Origin: Gramella sp. MT6
Lineage (GTDB): Bacteria > Bacteroidota > Bacteroidia > Flavobacteriales > Flavobacteriaceae
Assembly: GCF_019357415.1 (NCBI RefSeq)
Contig: NZ_CP048410.1
Coordinates: 2,692,501-2,756,500, forward strand
Length of the DNA stretch: 64,000 bases
Direction of reading: 5' to 3'
A model generated the notes under the pieces. That model saw only the letters and a program-made list of their open reading frames with translations, did no database searches and was not told the DNA's origin. A program made the position numbers and the translations under genes. Below are positions 34,699-43,482 of this stretch, one piece after another. Within the stretch, counting starts at the first letter, position 1. Each line of letters begins with the position of its first letter.

Positions 34699-35814
34699 TT
34701 AATTTTTATTGAATTTTACACTACCGTAACTGGTACTGATATTTACCTGAGCTCCGCTTCCTGAACCGTAGTTTCCAGAGGCAGAATTACCGGTATTTTT
34801 ATTTTCTTTCTTCTTTACATTTAGCCCGTCTAATCCACTAATAGAACCATAGGAAGTGTTCACGTCAAAATTGAAATTCATTTCCCTATCGTATCCTAGG
34901 TTGACACCGGCATAGTCTGTATCGATATTTATGTTTTTAGCTCCTTTGATCACTTTTTCTATAGATAGCGATCCATAATCCAGATTTATATCTGCAGAGG
35001 TAAAGATCCTGTTGATCCTGGTGGTAAGGTAATCGCCATTTCCAATAAGCACTTTTACCTTATCAATTTCAACATTCCCGTAATCGCAATTGAATTCCAC
35101 CTTAGATGCTTTTCCAATTTTAGATTTAGAGTAATCTGCCGTAATAATCAGGTGCTCTGCCTCCATGATCTCATAATCTGAATAATCTGCATTTATGGTC
35201 GCATTGGTAACGTAGTCTATCTTACTGTTACGTGTATAGTCAAAAGTAAAGGCATTGGAGTTTCCTCGTAACTCCCCAAGATCCAGTTTTCCGTAGTCAC
35301 AATTGATGTTGGTATTTCCCGTAGTTTTATCTATATAGATTCCTCCATAGTCATTGCTGATACCAAGGTTATTTCCTTCAGGTGCTCTAACCACATAGTT
35401 TACCTCCATATTCACATTGTTTGAACCGTCAAAAATCTGTTTCCACCATGATTTTTCATTTTTAGAAAAATGGGTTTTAACGGAAACTCCCGAAGAATTC
35501 TGGTTAAATTCAACATTGATTTCTTCAAGTTTCTTCATGACCACTTCTTCGTCGTTTCCGTTGGTTTTTATGGTTACCTCGATTACAACACGGTTCTGGT
35601 CCCAGGTAGTAATATCGATATTTCCGTAACTGTTGTCGATATTCAGATTTGAACTGGCACTCACCTTGAATTCCTTTTTGATCTTTTTTTCCTTGGTGTG
35701 CTTGCCTGTAAGTTCAGTGACCTCTGTATAGTCCTTTCCTTCAAAAGATTCTAAATGAGGAAGGCCAGGGGCCAGCACTACTAAGAATAAGATACTAGAT
35801 AATATTGTTTTCAT
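34699..35814 (-). CDS. DUF4097-like repetitive beta protein in the ECF operon
   Basis: A 371-residue exported protein (hydrophobic start MKTILSSILFLVVLAPGLP). Residues about 50-370 repeat a D/N-Y-G or D-Y-S motif roughly every 20 residues: NSYGNIDIT, NDYGGIYID, CDYGKLDLG, ADYSDYEI, ADYSKSKIG, CDYGNVEID, LDYGSLSIE, TDYAGVNLG, TSYGSISGL, TSYGSVKF. This is the stacked beta-strand pattern of DUF4097/adhesin-like proteins, related in style to the DUF2807 neighbour. It overlaps the upstream membrane partner of the sigma factor by 20 bases. Role unknown; likely envelope-associated. Confidence 0.82.
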   Translation of the reverse strand: MKTILSSILFLVVLAPGLPHLESFEGKDYTEVTELTGKHTKEKKIKKEFKVSASSNLNIDNSYGNIDITTWDQNRVVIEVTIKTNGNDEEVVMKKLEEINVEFNQNSSGVSVKTHFSKNEKSWWKQIFDGSNNVNMEVNYVVRAPEGNNLGISNDYGGIYIDKTTGNTNINCDYGKLDLGELRGNSNAFTFDYTRNSKIDYVTNATINADYSDYEIMEAEHLIITADYSKSKIGKASKVEFNCDYGNVEIDKVKVLIGNGDYLTTRINRIFTSADINLDYGSLSIEKVIKGAKNINIDTDYAGVNLGYDREMNFNFDVNTSYGSISGLDGLNVKKKENKNTGNSASGNYGSGSGAQVNISTSYGSVKFNKN

Positions 35815-36355
35815 GATTCTGGTTCTTTAGTTTTTTTATGTTTTCAATTTGGGTCAAAACGTTGTTTAAAAGATCTATTCTTTGCTGGAAATTCTGGATC
35901 ATGGCATAGATAACCCTGTTATCCTTACCGCTCTTTACAAGATCTTCTTTCAGGCTCTCGTAATTTTTCTCCAGTTTTTCCATTTGTATAAGGGCATCAT
36001 TAATAATGGCTTCGGTTTCAGGAGACTTTTCAGCGTTCAAAGCATTTAATTCCTTCCTGATGACACTGGTATAAAACTCCTGGGTCTGTTTCATTTCAGG
36101 AGAGATACTGGCCAGGTCTGAATTATTAGCAGTGCTGTTAGGTATCACAAATTCTCCGAGAAGGAAAAAAGCTAATAGAAAGCTAGCCGCGATTCCCATG
36201 ACCGGACCCCATAAACTGCGTACTTTACCTTTCTTCTTAGGAGCCTCAAATCGATTATCCAACTTTTTAAAAAAGCGTTCTTTATGGCCGGTATGTGGCT
36301 CTTCGATATCGAAGTTCAGGTCCTCAAAAAGGCTGTCAAAGTCATTATTTTTCAT
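35795..36355 (-). CDS. Membrane protein, probable anti-sigma partner
   Basis: A 186-residue protein with a cytoplasmic N-terminal part (GHKERFFKKLDNRFEAP), one transmembrane helix at about 50-71 (PVMGIAASFLLAFFLLGEFV) and an external helical/coiled-coil region of about 115 residues. This is the topology of ECF anti-sigma factors, and the gene lies directly after the sigma gene with an 11-base overlap. No ZAS zinc motif or FecR domain is seen, so the type is not a classical one and the anti-sigma role is inferred from position and topology. Confidence 0.7.
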   Translation of the reverse strand: MKNNDFDSLFEDLNFDIEEPHTGHKERFFKKLDNRFEAPKKKGKVRSLWGPVMGIAASFLLAFFLLGEFVIPNSTANNSDLASISPEMKQTQEFYTSVIRKELNALNAEKSPETEAIINDALIQMEKLEKNYESLKEDLVKSGKDNRVIYAMIQNFQQRIDLLNNVLTQIENIKKLKNQNHENNII

Positions 36356-36905
36356 GATCCTCTAATTTTTTTCTTAAGCTTTCTTTTGCCCTGGAAATCA
36401 TCGTTCGGCAATTGGCATAAGAAATATTCATTATTTCACAGATTTCTTCATAGTCGTATCCTTCAATAAGATGCAAAGTCAAACCAAGCCTGTAATTCTC
36501 TTTAAGAGACTTGATCTTATTCAGGATCAAACGAACTTTTTTATTGTTTTTATCATCGTCATCCAAAGCAACACCACCACTATCCGCTTCATTTTTTAAC
36601 TCATCATTGTAGCTAACTTCTCCCAGTTTAGCGATTTTGTTATATGCAGTGATGCTTTCGTTCACTACAATTCGCTTTAACCAGGCCCCGAAGGTGGAAG
36701 TTTCCTTAAAACTGTCGATCTTAGTGAAGGCACTTAAAAAAGCTTCCTGCATAATATCTTCAGCTTCCGCCGAATGACCAGTTATACGATAAGCGGTGTT
36801 ATACATCGCTTTGTAGTAACGATCATAAATTTCCATTTGAGCGCGCTGGTCGCCTAGACGACAACGCTCTACCAGGTCTTTAATATGTGTGATGGTTGGT
36901 GTCAA
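36345..36905 (-). CDS. ECF-type RNA polymerase sigma factor
   Basis: A 186-residue sigma factor with region 2 at about 10-80 (YDRYYKAMYNTAYRITGHSA, then AEDIMQEAFLSAFTKIDSF and GAWLKRIVVNES) and region 4 at about 125-178 (LHLIEGYDYEEICEIMNISY, then CRTMISRAKESLRKKL). Regions 1.1 and 3 are absent, so it is of the ECF group. An acidic linker (ALDDDDKNNKK) joins the domains. It heads a four-gene operon: sigma, membrane partner, DUF4097-like, DUF2807. A TGTAACA-N15-CATC motif just upstream suggests self-activation. Confidence 0.93.
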   Translation of the reverse strand: MTPTITHIKDLVERCRLGDQRAQMEIYDRYYKAMYNTAYRITGHSAEAEDIMQEAFLSAFTKIDSFKETSTFGAWLKRIVVNESITAYNKIAKLGEVSYNDELKNEADSGGVALDDDDKNNKKVRLILNKIKSLKENYRLGLTLHLIEGYDYEEICEIMNISYANCRTMISRAKESLRKKLEDHEK

Positions 36906-36929
36906 TTAAAACTTGGTTTCTGTAATAAA

Positions 36930-36955
36930 GATGGAGTTATAATTCATTTGTTACA
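36930..36955 (-). promoter_or_regulatory. ECF-type promoter of the sigma operon (probable autoregulation)
   Basis: On the minus strand TGTAACA (36955-36949), 15 bases, CATC (36933-36930), 25 bases before the ATG. The same two blocks at the same spacing occur before the hydrolase at 42484-43398. No TAnnTTTG box is present. Confidence 0.6.
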
Positions 36956-37115
36956 CTTTTGAAATAAAAATTTTCAGGAAAGCGTGGCATAAGAATTGAA
37001 TAATTGAATTAGAAAATCTAAAATAATTCTGAAAGCCTTATTTATCAGGGCTTTTAAATAGCTTCTCAAAATTAATGATTATTAGTTTTGATGACAGTTT
37101 GACTTAAATATAATT

Positions 37116-39566
37116 ATGGCGAAAACAAAGTTTGGTAATATTGACAGTTTGTCACTGCAGGGTATTGATGAAGATGCAGAATTAATCCCTCTAATGACAC
37201 CTGAAGATGAAGAGGAAATAAATAAAGAAAACCTGCCCGAAACACTACCAATACTTCCACTTAGGAATACCGTATTGTTTCCGGGGGTGGTGATCCCTAT
37301 CACCGCGGGACGTGATGCTTCTATTAAGCTAATAAACGAAGCCAACAATGGTAGTAAGATCATTGGAGTTGTTTCTCAAAAGGATGAGGAAGTAGAGAAT
37401 CCTACCACAAAGGACATTAATAAAGTGGGGGTTGTGGCAAGGATCTTAAGGGTTCTGAAAATGCCCGATGGGAACACTACCGTGATCATTCAGGGTAAAA
37501 AACGTTTTCAGATCACCGAAGTGGTAACAGAGCAGCCGTATATGAATGCTACCATCACTGAGGTTCCAGACAACAGACCTGAGAAAGATAATGCGGAGTT
37601 TTCTGCGATCATAGACTCTATTAAAGATCTCGCACTGCAGATCATTAAGGGAAGTCCTAATATCCCTTCGGAAGCGTCTTTCGCGATCAAGAATATCGAG
37701 AGTGATTCATTCCTGATCAATTTCGTTTCTTCTAACATGAACCTTACAGTGGAGGAGAAGCAGAAATTGTTGGAAATGAACGATCTTAAAGAGCGCGCAC
37801 TTGCAACCCTGAAGCATATGAATACAGAGAACCAGAAACTGGAACTCAAGAATGATATTCAGAGCAAGGTGCAGAGCGATATGAGCCAGCAACAGCGTGA
37901 GTATTTCCTTCATCAGCAAATGAAGACCATCCAGGAAGAGCTTGGTGGGGTTTCTCATGAAGGCGAGATCGTTGAGATGCGTGAGCGCGCAAAAGATAAA
38001 AAATGGGGTGAAGCTGTACAGGAGCATTTTGAAAAAGAACTTGCCAAGATGCAGCGAATGAATCCCCAGGTGGCGGAGTATTCTATACAAAGAAATTACC
38101 TGGACCTCTTCTTGGATCTTCCATGGAACGAGTTCAGTAAAGATAAATTCGATCTAAAAAGAGCTAAGCGAATTTTAGATCGTGATCACTACGGTCTGGA
38201 TGATGTTAAGAAAAGGATCATAGAGTATCTGGCGGTTCTTAAGCTTAGAAATGATATGAAATCACCGATCCTTTGTTTATATGGACCTCCGGGAGTTGGT
38301 AAAACTTCTCTTGGGAAATCTGTAGCTGAAGCATTAGGAAGGGAATATGTGAGAATTTCGCTTGGTGGTCTTCGCGACGAAGCAGAGATCAGAGGTCACA
38401 GAAAGACATATATTGGAGCAATGCCGGGTAGGATCATTCAGAGTTTGAAAAAAGCCGGTACCAGTAATCCTGTTTTCGTTCTTGATGAGATCGATAAATT
38501 AAGCATTGGTAATGCCGGGGATCCATCTTCAGCATTATTGGAAGTGCTGGATCCTGAACAGAATTCAGAATTCCATGATAACTTCCTGGAAATGGGATTC
38601 GACCTTTCCAAGGTGATGTTTATCGCTACCTGTAACTCTTTGAGTACCATTCAGCCTGCATTGAGAGATCGTATGGAGATCATTAATGTGACCGGGTATA
38701 CGATCGAAGAGAAAGTACAGATCGCAAAAAGGCATTTATTGCCAAAACAACTTAAGGAACATGGTCTTAATACAGATCATCTTAAGATCGGTAAAAAACA
38801 ACTTGAAAAGATCGTTGAGGGGTATACCCGTGAATCTGGTGTGAGAGCATTGGAGAAACAGATCGCAAAAGTTGTAAGATATGCGGCTAAGAATATCGCG
38901 ATGGAGGAGGAGTATAATGTAAAAGTTACCGATGAAGATACCATCGAGATCCTGGGTAGCCCGAGAATGGAAAGGGATAAATATGAGAATAATGATGTTG
39001 CCGGGGTAGTTACAGGTCTTGCGTGGACCAGCGTAGGAGGCGATATACTTTTTATTGAATCGATCCTTTCAAAAGGTAAGGGTAATCTAAATATTACAGG
39101 TAACCTGGGGAAAGTAATGAAGGAGTCGGCTACGATCGCGATGGAATACATAAAATCTAATGCGGCCGAGCTTGGCCTGGATCCGGGAGTATTCGAAAAA
39201 TATAATGTACATATTCACGTGCCTGAAGGTGCAACTCCTAAAGACGGTCCAAGTGCGGGTATTACCATGCTTACTTCGCTGGTATCGCTTTTCACTCAGA
39301 AGAAGGTGAAGAAAAGTATCGCCATGACCGGGGAGATCACTTTAAGAGGTAAAGTACTTCCTGTTGGAGGAATCAAGGAAAAAATCCTTGCCGCGAAAAG
39401 AGCAAGGATCAAAGAGATCATTCTTTGCGAAGATAACAAGCGTGATATAGAAGAGATCAAAGAAGAGTACGTTAAGGGCTTAACTTTTCATTATGTGAAG
39501 GAGATGAGCGAAGTAATAGATATTGCTTTGACCGACGAAAAGGTTAAGAACGCTAAGAAGTTATAA
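37116..39566 (+). CDS. lon: ATP-dependent endopeptidase La (Lon)
   Basis: An 816-residue Lon protease, a cytoplasmic AAA+ hexamer that degrades misfolded and regulatory proteins. The N-terminal substrate domain begins [18 protein letters not shown]; Walker A is GPPGVGKT with Lys396; Walker B lies in [11 protein letters not shown]; the catalytic dyad is Ser713 ([10 protein letters not shown]) and Lys756 (GGIKEKIL). An acidic 40-residue extension precedes the N-domain, common in Bacteroidetes. Length is normal. A weak CCCC/GGGG hairpin with a T run follows. Confidence 0.97.
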   Translation: MAKTKFGNIDSLSLQGIDEDAELIPLMTPEDEEEINKENLPETLPILPLRNTVLFPGVVIPITAGRDASIKLINEANNGSKIIGVVSQKDEEVENPTTKDINKVGVVARILRVLKMPDGNTTVIIQGKKRFQITEVVTEQPYMNATITEVPDNRPEKDNAEFSAIIDSIKDLALQIIKGSPNIPSEASFAIKNIESDSFLINFVSSNMNLTVEEKQKLLEMNDLKERALATLKHMNTENQKLELKNDIQSKVQSDMSQQQREYFLHQQMKTIQEELGGVSHEGEIVEMRERAKDKKWGEAVQEHFEKELAKMQRMNPQVAEYSIQRNYLDLFLDLPWNEFSKDKFDLKRAKRILDRDHYGLDDVKKRIIEYLAVLKLRNDMKSPILCLYGPPGVGKTSLGKSVAEALGREYVRISLGGLRDEAEIRGHRKTYIGAMPGRIIQSLKKAGTSNPVFVLDEIDKLSIGNAGDPSSALLEVLDPEQNSEFHDNFLEMGFDLSKVMFIATCNSLSTIQPALRDRMEIINVTGYTIEEKVQIAKRHLLPKQLKEHGLNTDHLKIGKKQLEKIVEGYTRESGVRALEKQIAKVVRYAAKNIAMEEEYNVKVTDEDTIEILGSPRMERDKYENNDVAGVVTGLAWTSVGGDILFIESILSKGKGNLNITGNLGKVMKESATIAMEYIKSNAAELGLDPGVFEKYNVHIHVPEGATPKDGPSAGITMLTSLVSLFTQKKVKKSIAMTGEITLRGKVLPVGGIKEKILAAKRARIKEIILCEDNKRDIEEIKEEYVKGLTFHYVKEMSEVIDIALTDEKVKNAKKL

Positions 39567-39574
39567 AAAGAAAA

Positions 39575-39597
39575 CCCCGAATCAGGGGCTTTTTTTA
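39575..39597 (+). terminator. Terminator after lon
   Basis: CCCC pairs with GGGG around GAATCA, followed by a seven-base T run; a short but GC-only stem. Confidence 0.7.
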
Positions 39598-39627
39598 TGA
39601 ATTTACAGATTAACTTTCATAAAAAAT

Positions 39628-39635
39628 TACCTTTG
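39628..39635 (+). promoter_or_regulatory. -7 box of cmk
   Basis: TACCTTTG, fitting TAnnTTTG, 18 bases before the cmk ATG; no clear -33 TTG. Confidence 0.5.
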
Positions 39636-39653
39636 CAAAAGAAATAAGGATAC

Positions 39654-40355
39654 ATGGAAAAAAAGATTACGATTGCGATAGATGGATTTTCTTCAACCGG
39701 TAAAAGCACAGTTGCTAAGCGCCTTGCCAAAGAGCTGGGATATATTTACGTAGATACCGGGGCAATGTACAGGGCGGTGACTCTTTATATGATGAGAAAA
39801 GTCTTCGTGTCTAAGGGTAATTTTGATAAGGAAGCTATTATAAGACATTTACCATTTGTTAGTTTAAAATTTGAATTCAATGATGACTTGGGCCATGGAG
39901 AAATTTATCTGAATGAGGAAAATGTAGAGAAGGAGATAAGGTATATGGAAGTTTCTGAGCAGGTAAGTAAGGTTTCAGCCATACCTGAGGTTAGAAAGAA
40001 ACTTGTTGAGCAGCAACAGGAAATGGGTAAAAACAAAGGAGTAGTAATGGATGGTCGTGATATAGGTACCGTTGTTTTTCCCGATGCAGAACTTAAAATT
40101 TTCATGACCGCTTCTACAGAGACCAGAGCCCAGAGAAGATATGATGAATTGAAGGAAAGGGGAGATGAGGTAGAATTCGATGATGTTTTAAAAAATGTAA
40201 AGGACAGGGATTTTATGGACTCCACTAGGGATGATTCTCCATTGATCATGGCAGACGATGCCATAGAATTTGATAATTCAAAGCTAGGCTTAGAAGAACA
40301 ATTTGATAAGATTCTAAAGATCGCAAAAGATAAAATTACTGAGGTAAATTCTTAG
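39654..40355 (+). CDS. cmk: (d)CMP kinase
   Basis: A 233-residue kinase that phosphorylates CMP and dCMP. P-loop GFSSTGKSTVAKRLA at 11-25, the nucleotide-binding YVDTGAMYRAVT, MDGRDIGTVVFPDAELKIF and the LID region TETRAQRRYDEL. Family length. It lies just upstream of rpsA, an order conserved in many bacteria including E. coli, though rpsA here has its own promoter. Confidence 0.95.
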   Translation: MEKKITIAIDGFSSTGKSTVAKRLAKELGYIYVDTGAMYRAVTLYMMRKVFVSKGNFDKEAIIRHLPFVSLKFEFNDDLGHGEIYLNEENVEKEIRYMEVSEQVSKVSAIPEVRKKLVEQQQEMGKNKGVVMDGRDIGTVVFPDAELKIFMTASTETRAQRRYDELKERGDEVEFDDVLKNVKDRDFMDSTRDDSPLIMADDAIEFDNSKLGLEEQFDKILKIAKDKITEVNS

Positions 40356-40401
40356 CTAGAAATTATAATCAAACCCTATCCGCAATTAATTTCAATATTA
40401 G

Positions 40402-40432
40402 TTGCGGATTTTTGTTTAGTTATGTATTTTTG
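40402..40432 (+). promoter_or_regulatory. Promoter of rpsA
   Basis: TTG at 40402-40404, a 20-base spacer, and TATTTTTG at 40425-40432: the clearest -33/-7 pair in the window. It implies a leader of about 120 bases before the rpsA ATG. Confidence 0.72.
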
Positions 40433-40436
40433 CACT

Positions 40437-40469
40437 CCTTTTTGGCAGAATATCGGGAATCCAAAAAGG
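40437..40469 (+). promoter_or_regulatory. 5'-end hairpin in the rpsA leader
   Basis: CCTTTTTGG (40437-40445) pairs perfectly with CCAAAAAGG (40461-40469) around a 15-base loop. It sits within a few bases of the predicted transcript start. A role in mRNA stability or S1 feedback is inferred. Confidence 0.55.
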
Positions 40470-40559
40470 GTTGAAAATCAAAACTATAAACAACTTCTGT
40501 AGTTTCTGTTTTGCTGAAAGATTTCCGAAGAAACTCAGAATACAAATTAAAAGTCAGTA

Positions 40560-42410
40560 ATGGCTGAAGAAAACAAAAACAAAGAAACTCAGGACCTTGA
40601 AGTACAGGAAGTAGCGGGAATCGCCAACGATTCTCAACCTGAAGCTGAAGTTCAGCACACAAATCCTGAAAAATTCCTAGAAGAATTCAACTGGCACAAT
40701 TACGAAGAAGGAATCGATCCTATCGACGATGAGAAGCTAGAAGAATTTGAAAAGCTGGTTGAAGAAAATTTCGTTGACACTTTAGATGATGAAGTTGTAA
40801 CAGGAAAAGTAATTAATATTACAGATCGTGATGCAATTATCGATATTAACGCGAAGAGTGAAGGGGTTATTTCTCTTAACGAATTCCGTTACAATCCAGA
40901 TCTTAAAGAAGGAGATGATGTTGAGGTATTAATCGATGTTCGTGAAGACGCAACTGGACAGCTTATTCTTTCTCACCGTAAGGCGAGAGTGATCAAAGCT
41001 TGGGAGCGTGTGAACAAAGCTCACGATGAGAGCCTAGTAGTAAACGGGTTTATTAAATGCCGTACTAAAGGAGGTATGATCGTGGACGTATTTGGTATCG
41101 AAGCTTTCTTACCAGGTTCACAAATTGATGTGAAGCCAATTAGAGATTACGATGCTTACGTAGGTAAGAACATGGAATTCAAAGTTGTTAAGATCAACCA
41201 TGAATTTAAGAACGTTGTAGTTTCTCACAAAGCTCTTATCGAAGCAGATATCGAAGAGCAGAAGAAAGAAATAATCGGTCAGCTTGAAAAAGGTCAGGTA
41301 CTTGAAGGTACTGTTAAGAACATTACTTCTTACGGTGTATTCGTTGACCTTGGAGGTGTTGACGGACTTGTACACATTACAGATCTTAGCTGGTCTAGAA
41401 TCAACCATCCAAATGAGATTGTTGAACTTGATCAGAAACTTAACGTAGTAATCCTTGACTTTGATGAGTCTAAGTCTAGAATTCAGTTAGGTCTTAAGCA
41501 ACTTAGCCAGCACCCATGGGATGCACTAAGTGAAGATCTTAAAGTTGGTGACAATGTAAAAGGTAAAGTAGTTGTGATCGCAGATTACGGTGCATTTATC
41601 GAAGTTGCTGAAGGTGTTGAAGGTCTTATCCACGTTTCTGAAATGTCTTGGAGCACGCACTTGCGTTCAGCTCAGGATTTCGTAAATGTTGGAGATGAGG
41701 TAGAAGCACAGATCCTTACTTTAGATAGAGATGACAGAAAAATGTCTCTTGGTATCAAGCAATTGACTCAAGATCCATGGACAGATATCACATCTAAGTA
41801 TCCTGTAGGTTCTAAGCATAAAGGTATCGTTCGTAACTTCACTAACTTTGGTGTATTCGTAGAGTTAGAAGAAGGTATCGACGGTCTTATCTATATCTCA
41901 GATCTTTCCTGGACTAAGAAGATCAAGCACCCATCAGAATTTACTAACGTAGGTGATGAGCTTGAAGTTGTAGTTCTTGAACTAGATGTTGAAGGTAGAA
42001 AACTTTCTCTTGGACACAAGCAGATTGAGGATAACCCTTGGGATAAATATGAAAAAGACTTTGGAGTTGGAACCAAGCACACTGCCGAGATCACTGAGAT
42101 CGTAGACAAAGGTGCAACTATCGACTTTAACGAGGATATCACTGCATTTGTACCGCAAAGACATCTTGAAAAAGAAGACGGAAGCAAATTGAAGAAAGGT
42201 GAAGAAGCAGAATTCCAGATCATTGAATTCAACAAAGAATTCAAGAGAGTGGTAGCTTCTCACATGGTAATTCACAAAGAAGAAGAGCAAAAAATTGTTA
42301 AGCAGGCTGCTAAGAAATCAGCTGCTCAAAACAAGGATAACACTACCACAATTGGTGATGTTAATGCTGATCTTCAAGCGTTGAAAGACAAAATGGAAGG
42401 TAAAGGATAA
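40560..42410 (+). CDS. rpsA: 30S ribosomal protein S1
   Basis: A 616-residue protein with an acidic 70-residue N-terminal extension and then six S1 RNA-binding domains; recurrent segments are GVFVDLGGVDGLVHITDLSW, YGAFIEVAEGVEGLIHVSEM and FGVFVELEEGIDGLIYISDL, spaced about 86 residues apart. It is longer than E. coli S1 because of the extension and a lysine-rich tail. S1 brings mRNA to the 30S subunit; in Bacteroidetes the usual Shine-Dalgarno use is weak, which makes S1 especially relevant. It has its own strong promoter, a structured leader and a strong terminator. Confidence 0.97.
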   Translation: MAEENKNKETQDLEVQEVAGIANDSQPEAEVQHTNPEKFLEEFNWHNYEEGIDPIDDEKLEEFEKLVEENFVDTLDDEVVTGKVINITDRDAIIDINAKSEGVISLNEFRYNPDLKEGDDVEVLIDVREDATGQLILSHRKARVIKAWERVNKAHDESLVVNGFIKCRTKGGMIVDVFGIEAFLPGSQIDVKPIRDYDAYVGKNMEFKVVKINHEFKNVVVSHKALIEADIEEQKKEIIGQLEKGQVLEGTVKNITSYGVFVDLGGVDGLVHITDLSWSRINHPNEIVELDQKLNVVILDFDESKSRIQLGLKQLSQHPWDALSEDLKVGDNVKGKVVVIADYGAFIEVAEGVEGLIHVSEMSWSTHLRSAQDFVNVGDEVEAQILTLDRDDRKMSLGIKQLTQDPWTDITSKYPVGSKHKGIVRNFTNFGVFVELEEGIDGLIYISDLSWTKKIKHPSEFTNVGDELEVVVLELDVEGRKLSLGHKQIEDNPWDKYEKDFGVGTKHTAEITEIVDKGATIDFNEDITAFVPQRHLEKEDGSKLKKGEEAEFQIIEFNKEFKRVVASHMVIHKEEEQKIVKQAAKKSAAQNKDNTTTIGDVNADLQALKDKMEGKG

Positions 42411-42432
42411 TCTTACCGGATATTTATAAAGT

Positions 42433-42464
42433 AAAAACCTCCTTAGGCAACTAAGGAGGTTTTT
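42433..42464 (+). terminator. Terminator after rpsA
   Basis: A perfect 14-bp stem, AAAAACCTCCTTAG with CTAAGGAGGTTTTT, loop GCAA, then T. Confidence 0.94.
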
Positions 42465-42483
42465 TTATTTTTCAGGATATTTA

Positions 42484-43398
42484 TTAAGCCTGAAAGTGGT
42501 ATTTGTTCATGTAGGTTAGAATTGCTCTTTTAAGGTCTTCAGTGTTTTCCTGAAAAGGGATATGTCCTACCTCGCTTTCCCAGGATAACATTTCGGGAAA
42601 CTCAATATTTTTATAATGTAAAGGCCCTACCATAAAATCTTTGCTCCCATAAAAGAATAATACAGGAATTTTAATATCCTTAGCCATAGGTTTATAATCC
42701 CTCCAATATTCTTCATAATCCCAGGCCGCATTTCCAAAATCATAGTTCCAGTTTTCAACTTCGCTCCAAGTTGAATCCATTATCGCCTGATTTTCTTTTT
42801 TTGAATAGGCCATTTTCCAGAACAGATCCTTTTCTCTTAGCTCATTTCCCAGAGCTCCCATTCTTTGTAACAATGGAATTGAATCATTTTCACAACCCCC
42901 GTAATCCTTGCCTAAAAATTCAAAAGCTTTAGGAGCCCAGCTATCACAAAAACTTTCATTTAAATGTAATGTGGTATTTATCATCATCATTCCTTTTTGA
43001 GCCCTCGGATAATTTTCAGCATATTCCATTTGAAGCAGGCCGCCAAATGAATGCCCAAGCGTTAACCAGTCTTTATAACCCAGCGCATTTCTAACTTCCT
43101 CGAAATCCCTGGTCATCCTTTCTATACTAAAATCTTTGTTTTCAGGACTTCCAGACCGTCCTACACCACGCTGGTCTAGGTAGATCATTGTAAAATGTTC
43201 CTCCATAAAATCCCCGAAAAATTTCTCGAACCAGTAACTTCCTGAACCAGGACCGCCATGTAAGTAAAGGCAAGGGATACCCTTTCCTTCAACTTTTACA
43301 TAAAGTTCCACTCCATCTGAAGTGATGATCTTTTTCTCTTCGGCAATTGCTGAAAAACTTAAACCGATAAACAATGTTGCAAGTATGATTTTTTTCAT
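42484..43398 (-). CDS. Secreted alpha/beta hydrolase (proline iminopeptidase-like)
   Basis: A 304-residue protein with signal peptide MKKIILATLFIGLSFSAIAE. The hydrolase has CLYLHGGPGSGSYWF (the HGGPG oxyanion motif of S33 peptidases), YLDQRGVGRS, the nucleophile elbow LGHSFGGLLQMEY, the acid in LFFYGSKDFMVG and the His in SEVGHIPFQ. All catalytic elements are present. Substrate could be a peptide or ester. Its upstream region has the same TGTAACA-N15-CGTC signature as the ECF sigma operon 6.5 kb away and no TAnnTTTG box, so it is a candidate member of that regulon. Confidence 0.9.
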   Translation of the reverse strand: MKKIILATLFIGLSFSAIAEEKKIITSDGVELYVKVEGKGIPCLYLHGGPGSGSYWFEKFFGDFMEEHFTMIYLDQRGVGRSGSPENKDFSIERMTRDFEEVRNALGYKDWLTLGHSFGGLLQMEYAENYPRAQKGMMMINTTLHLNESFCDSWAPKAFEFLGKDYGGCENDSIPLLQRMGALGNELREKDLFWKMAYSKKENQAIMDSTWSEVENWNYDFGNAAWDYEEYWRDYKPMAKDIKIPVLFFYGSKDFMVGPLHYKNIEFPEMLSWESEVGHIPFQENTEDLKRAILTYMNKYHFQA

Positions 43399-43427
43399 TG
43401 TTAAAAAATGATTAGTGATTCAACAAT

Positions 43428-43453
43428 GACGGATTTGAGTAAATTTTGTTACA
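43428..43453 (-). promoter_or_regulatory. ECF-type promoter of the secreted hydrolase
   Basis: On the minus strand TGTAACA (43453-43447), 15 bases, CGTC (43431-43428), 30 bases before the ATG; same blocks and spacing as at 36930-36955. Confidence 0.6.
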
Positions 43454-43482
43454 CCTGGCAGCTAAGGATTTTATGAACTAAA

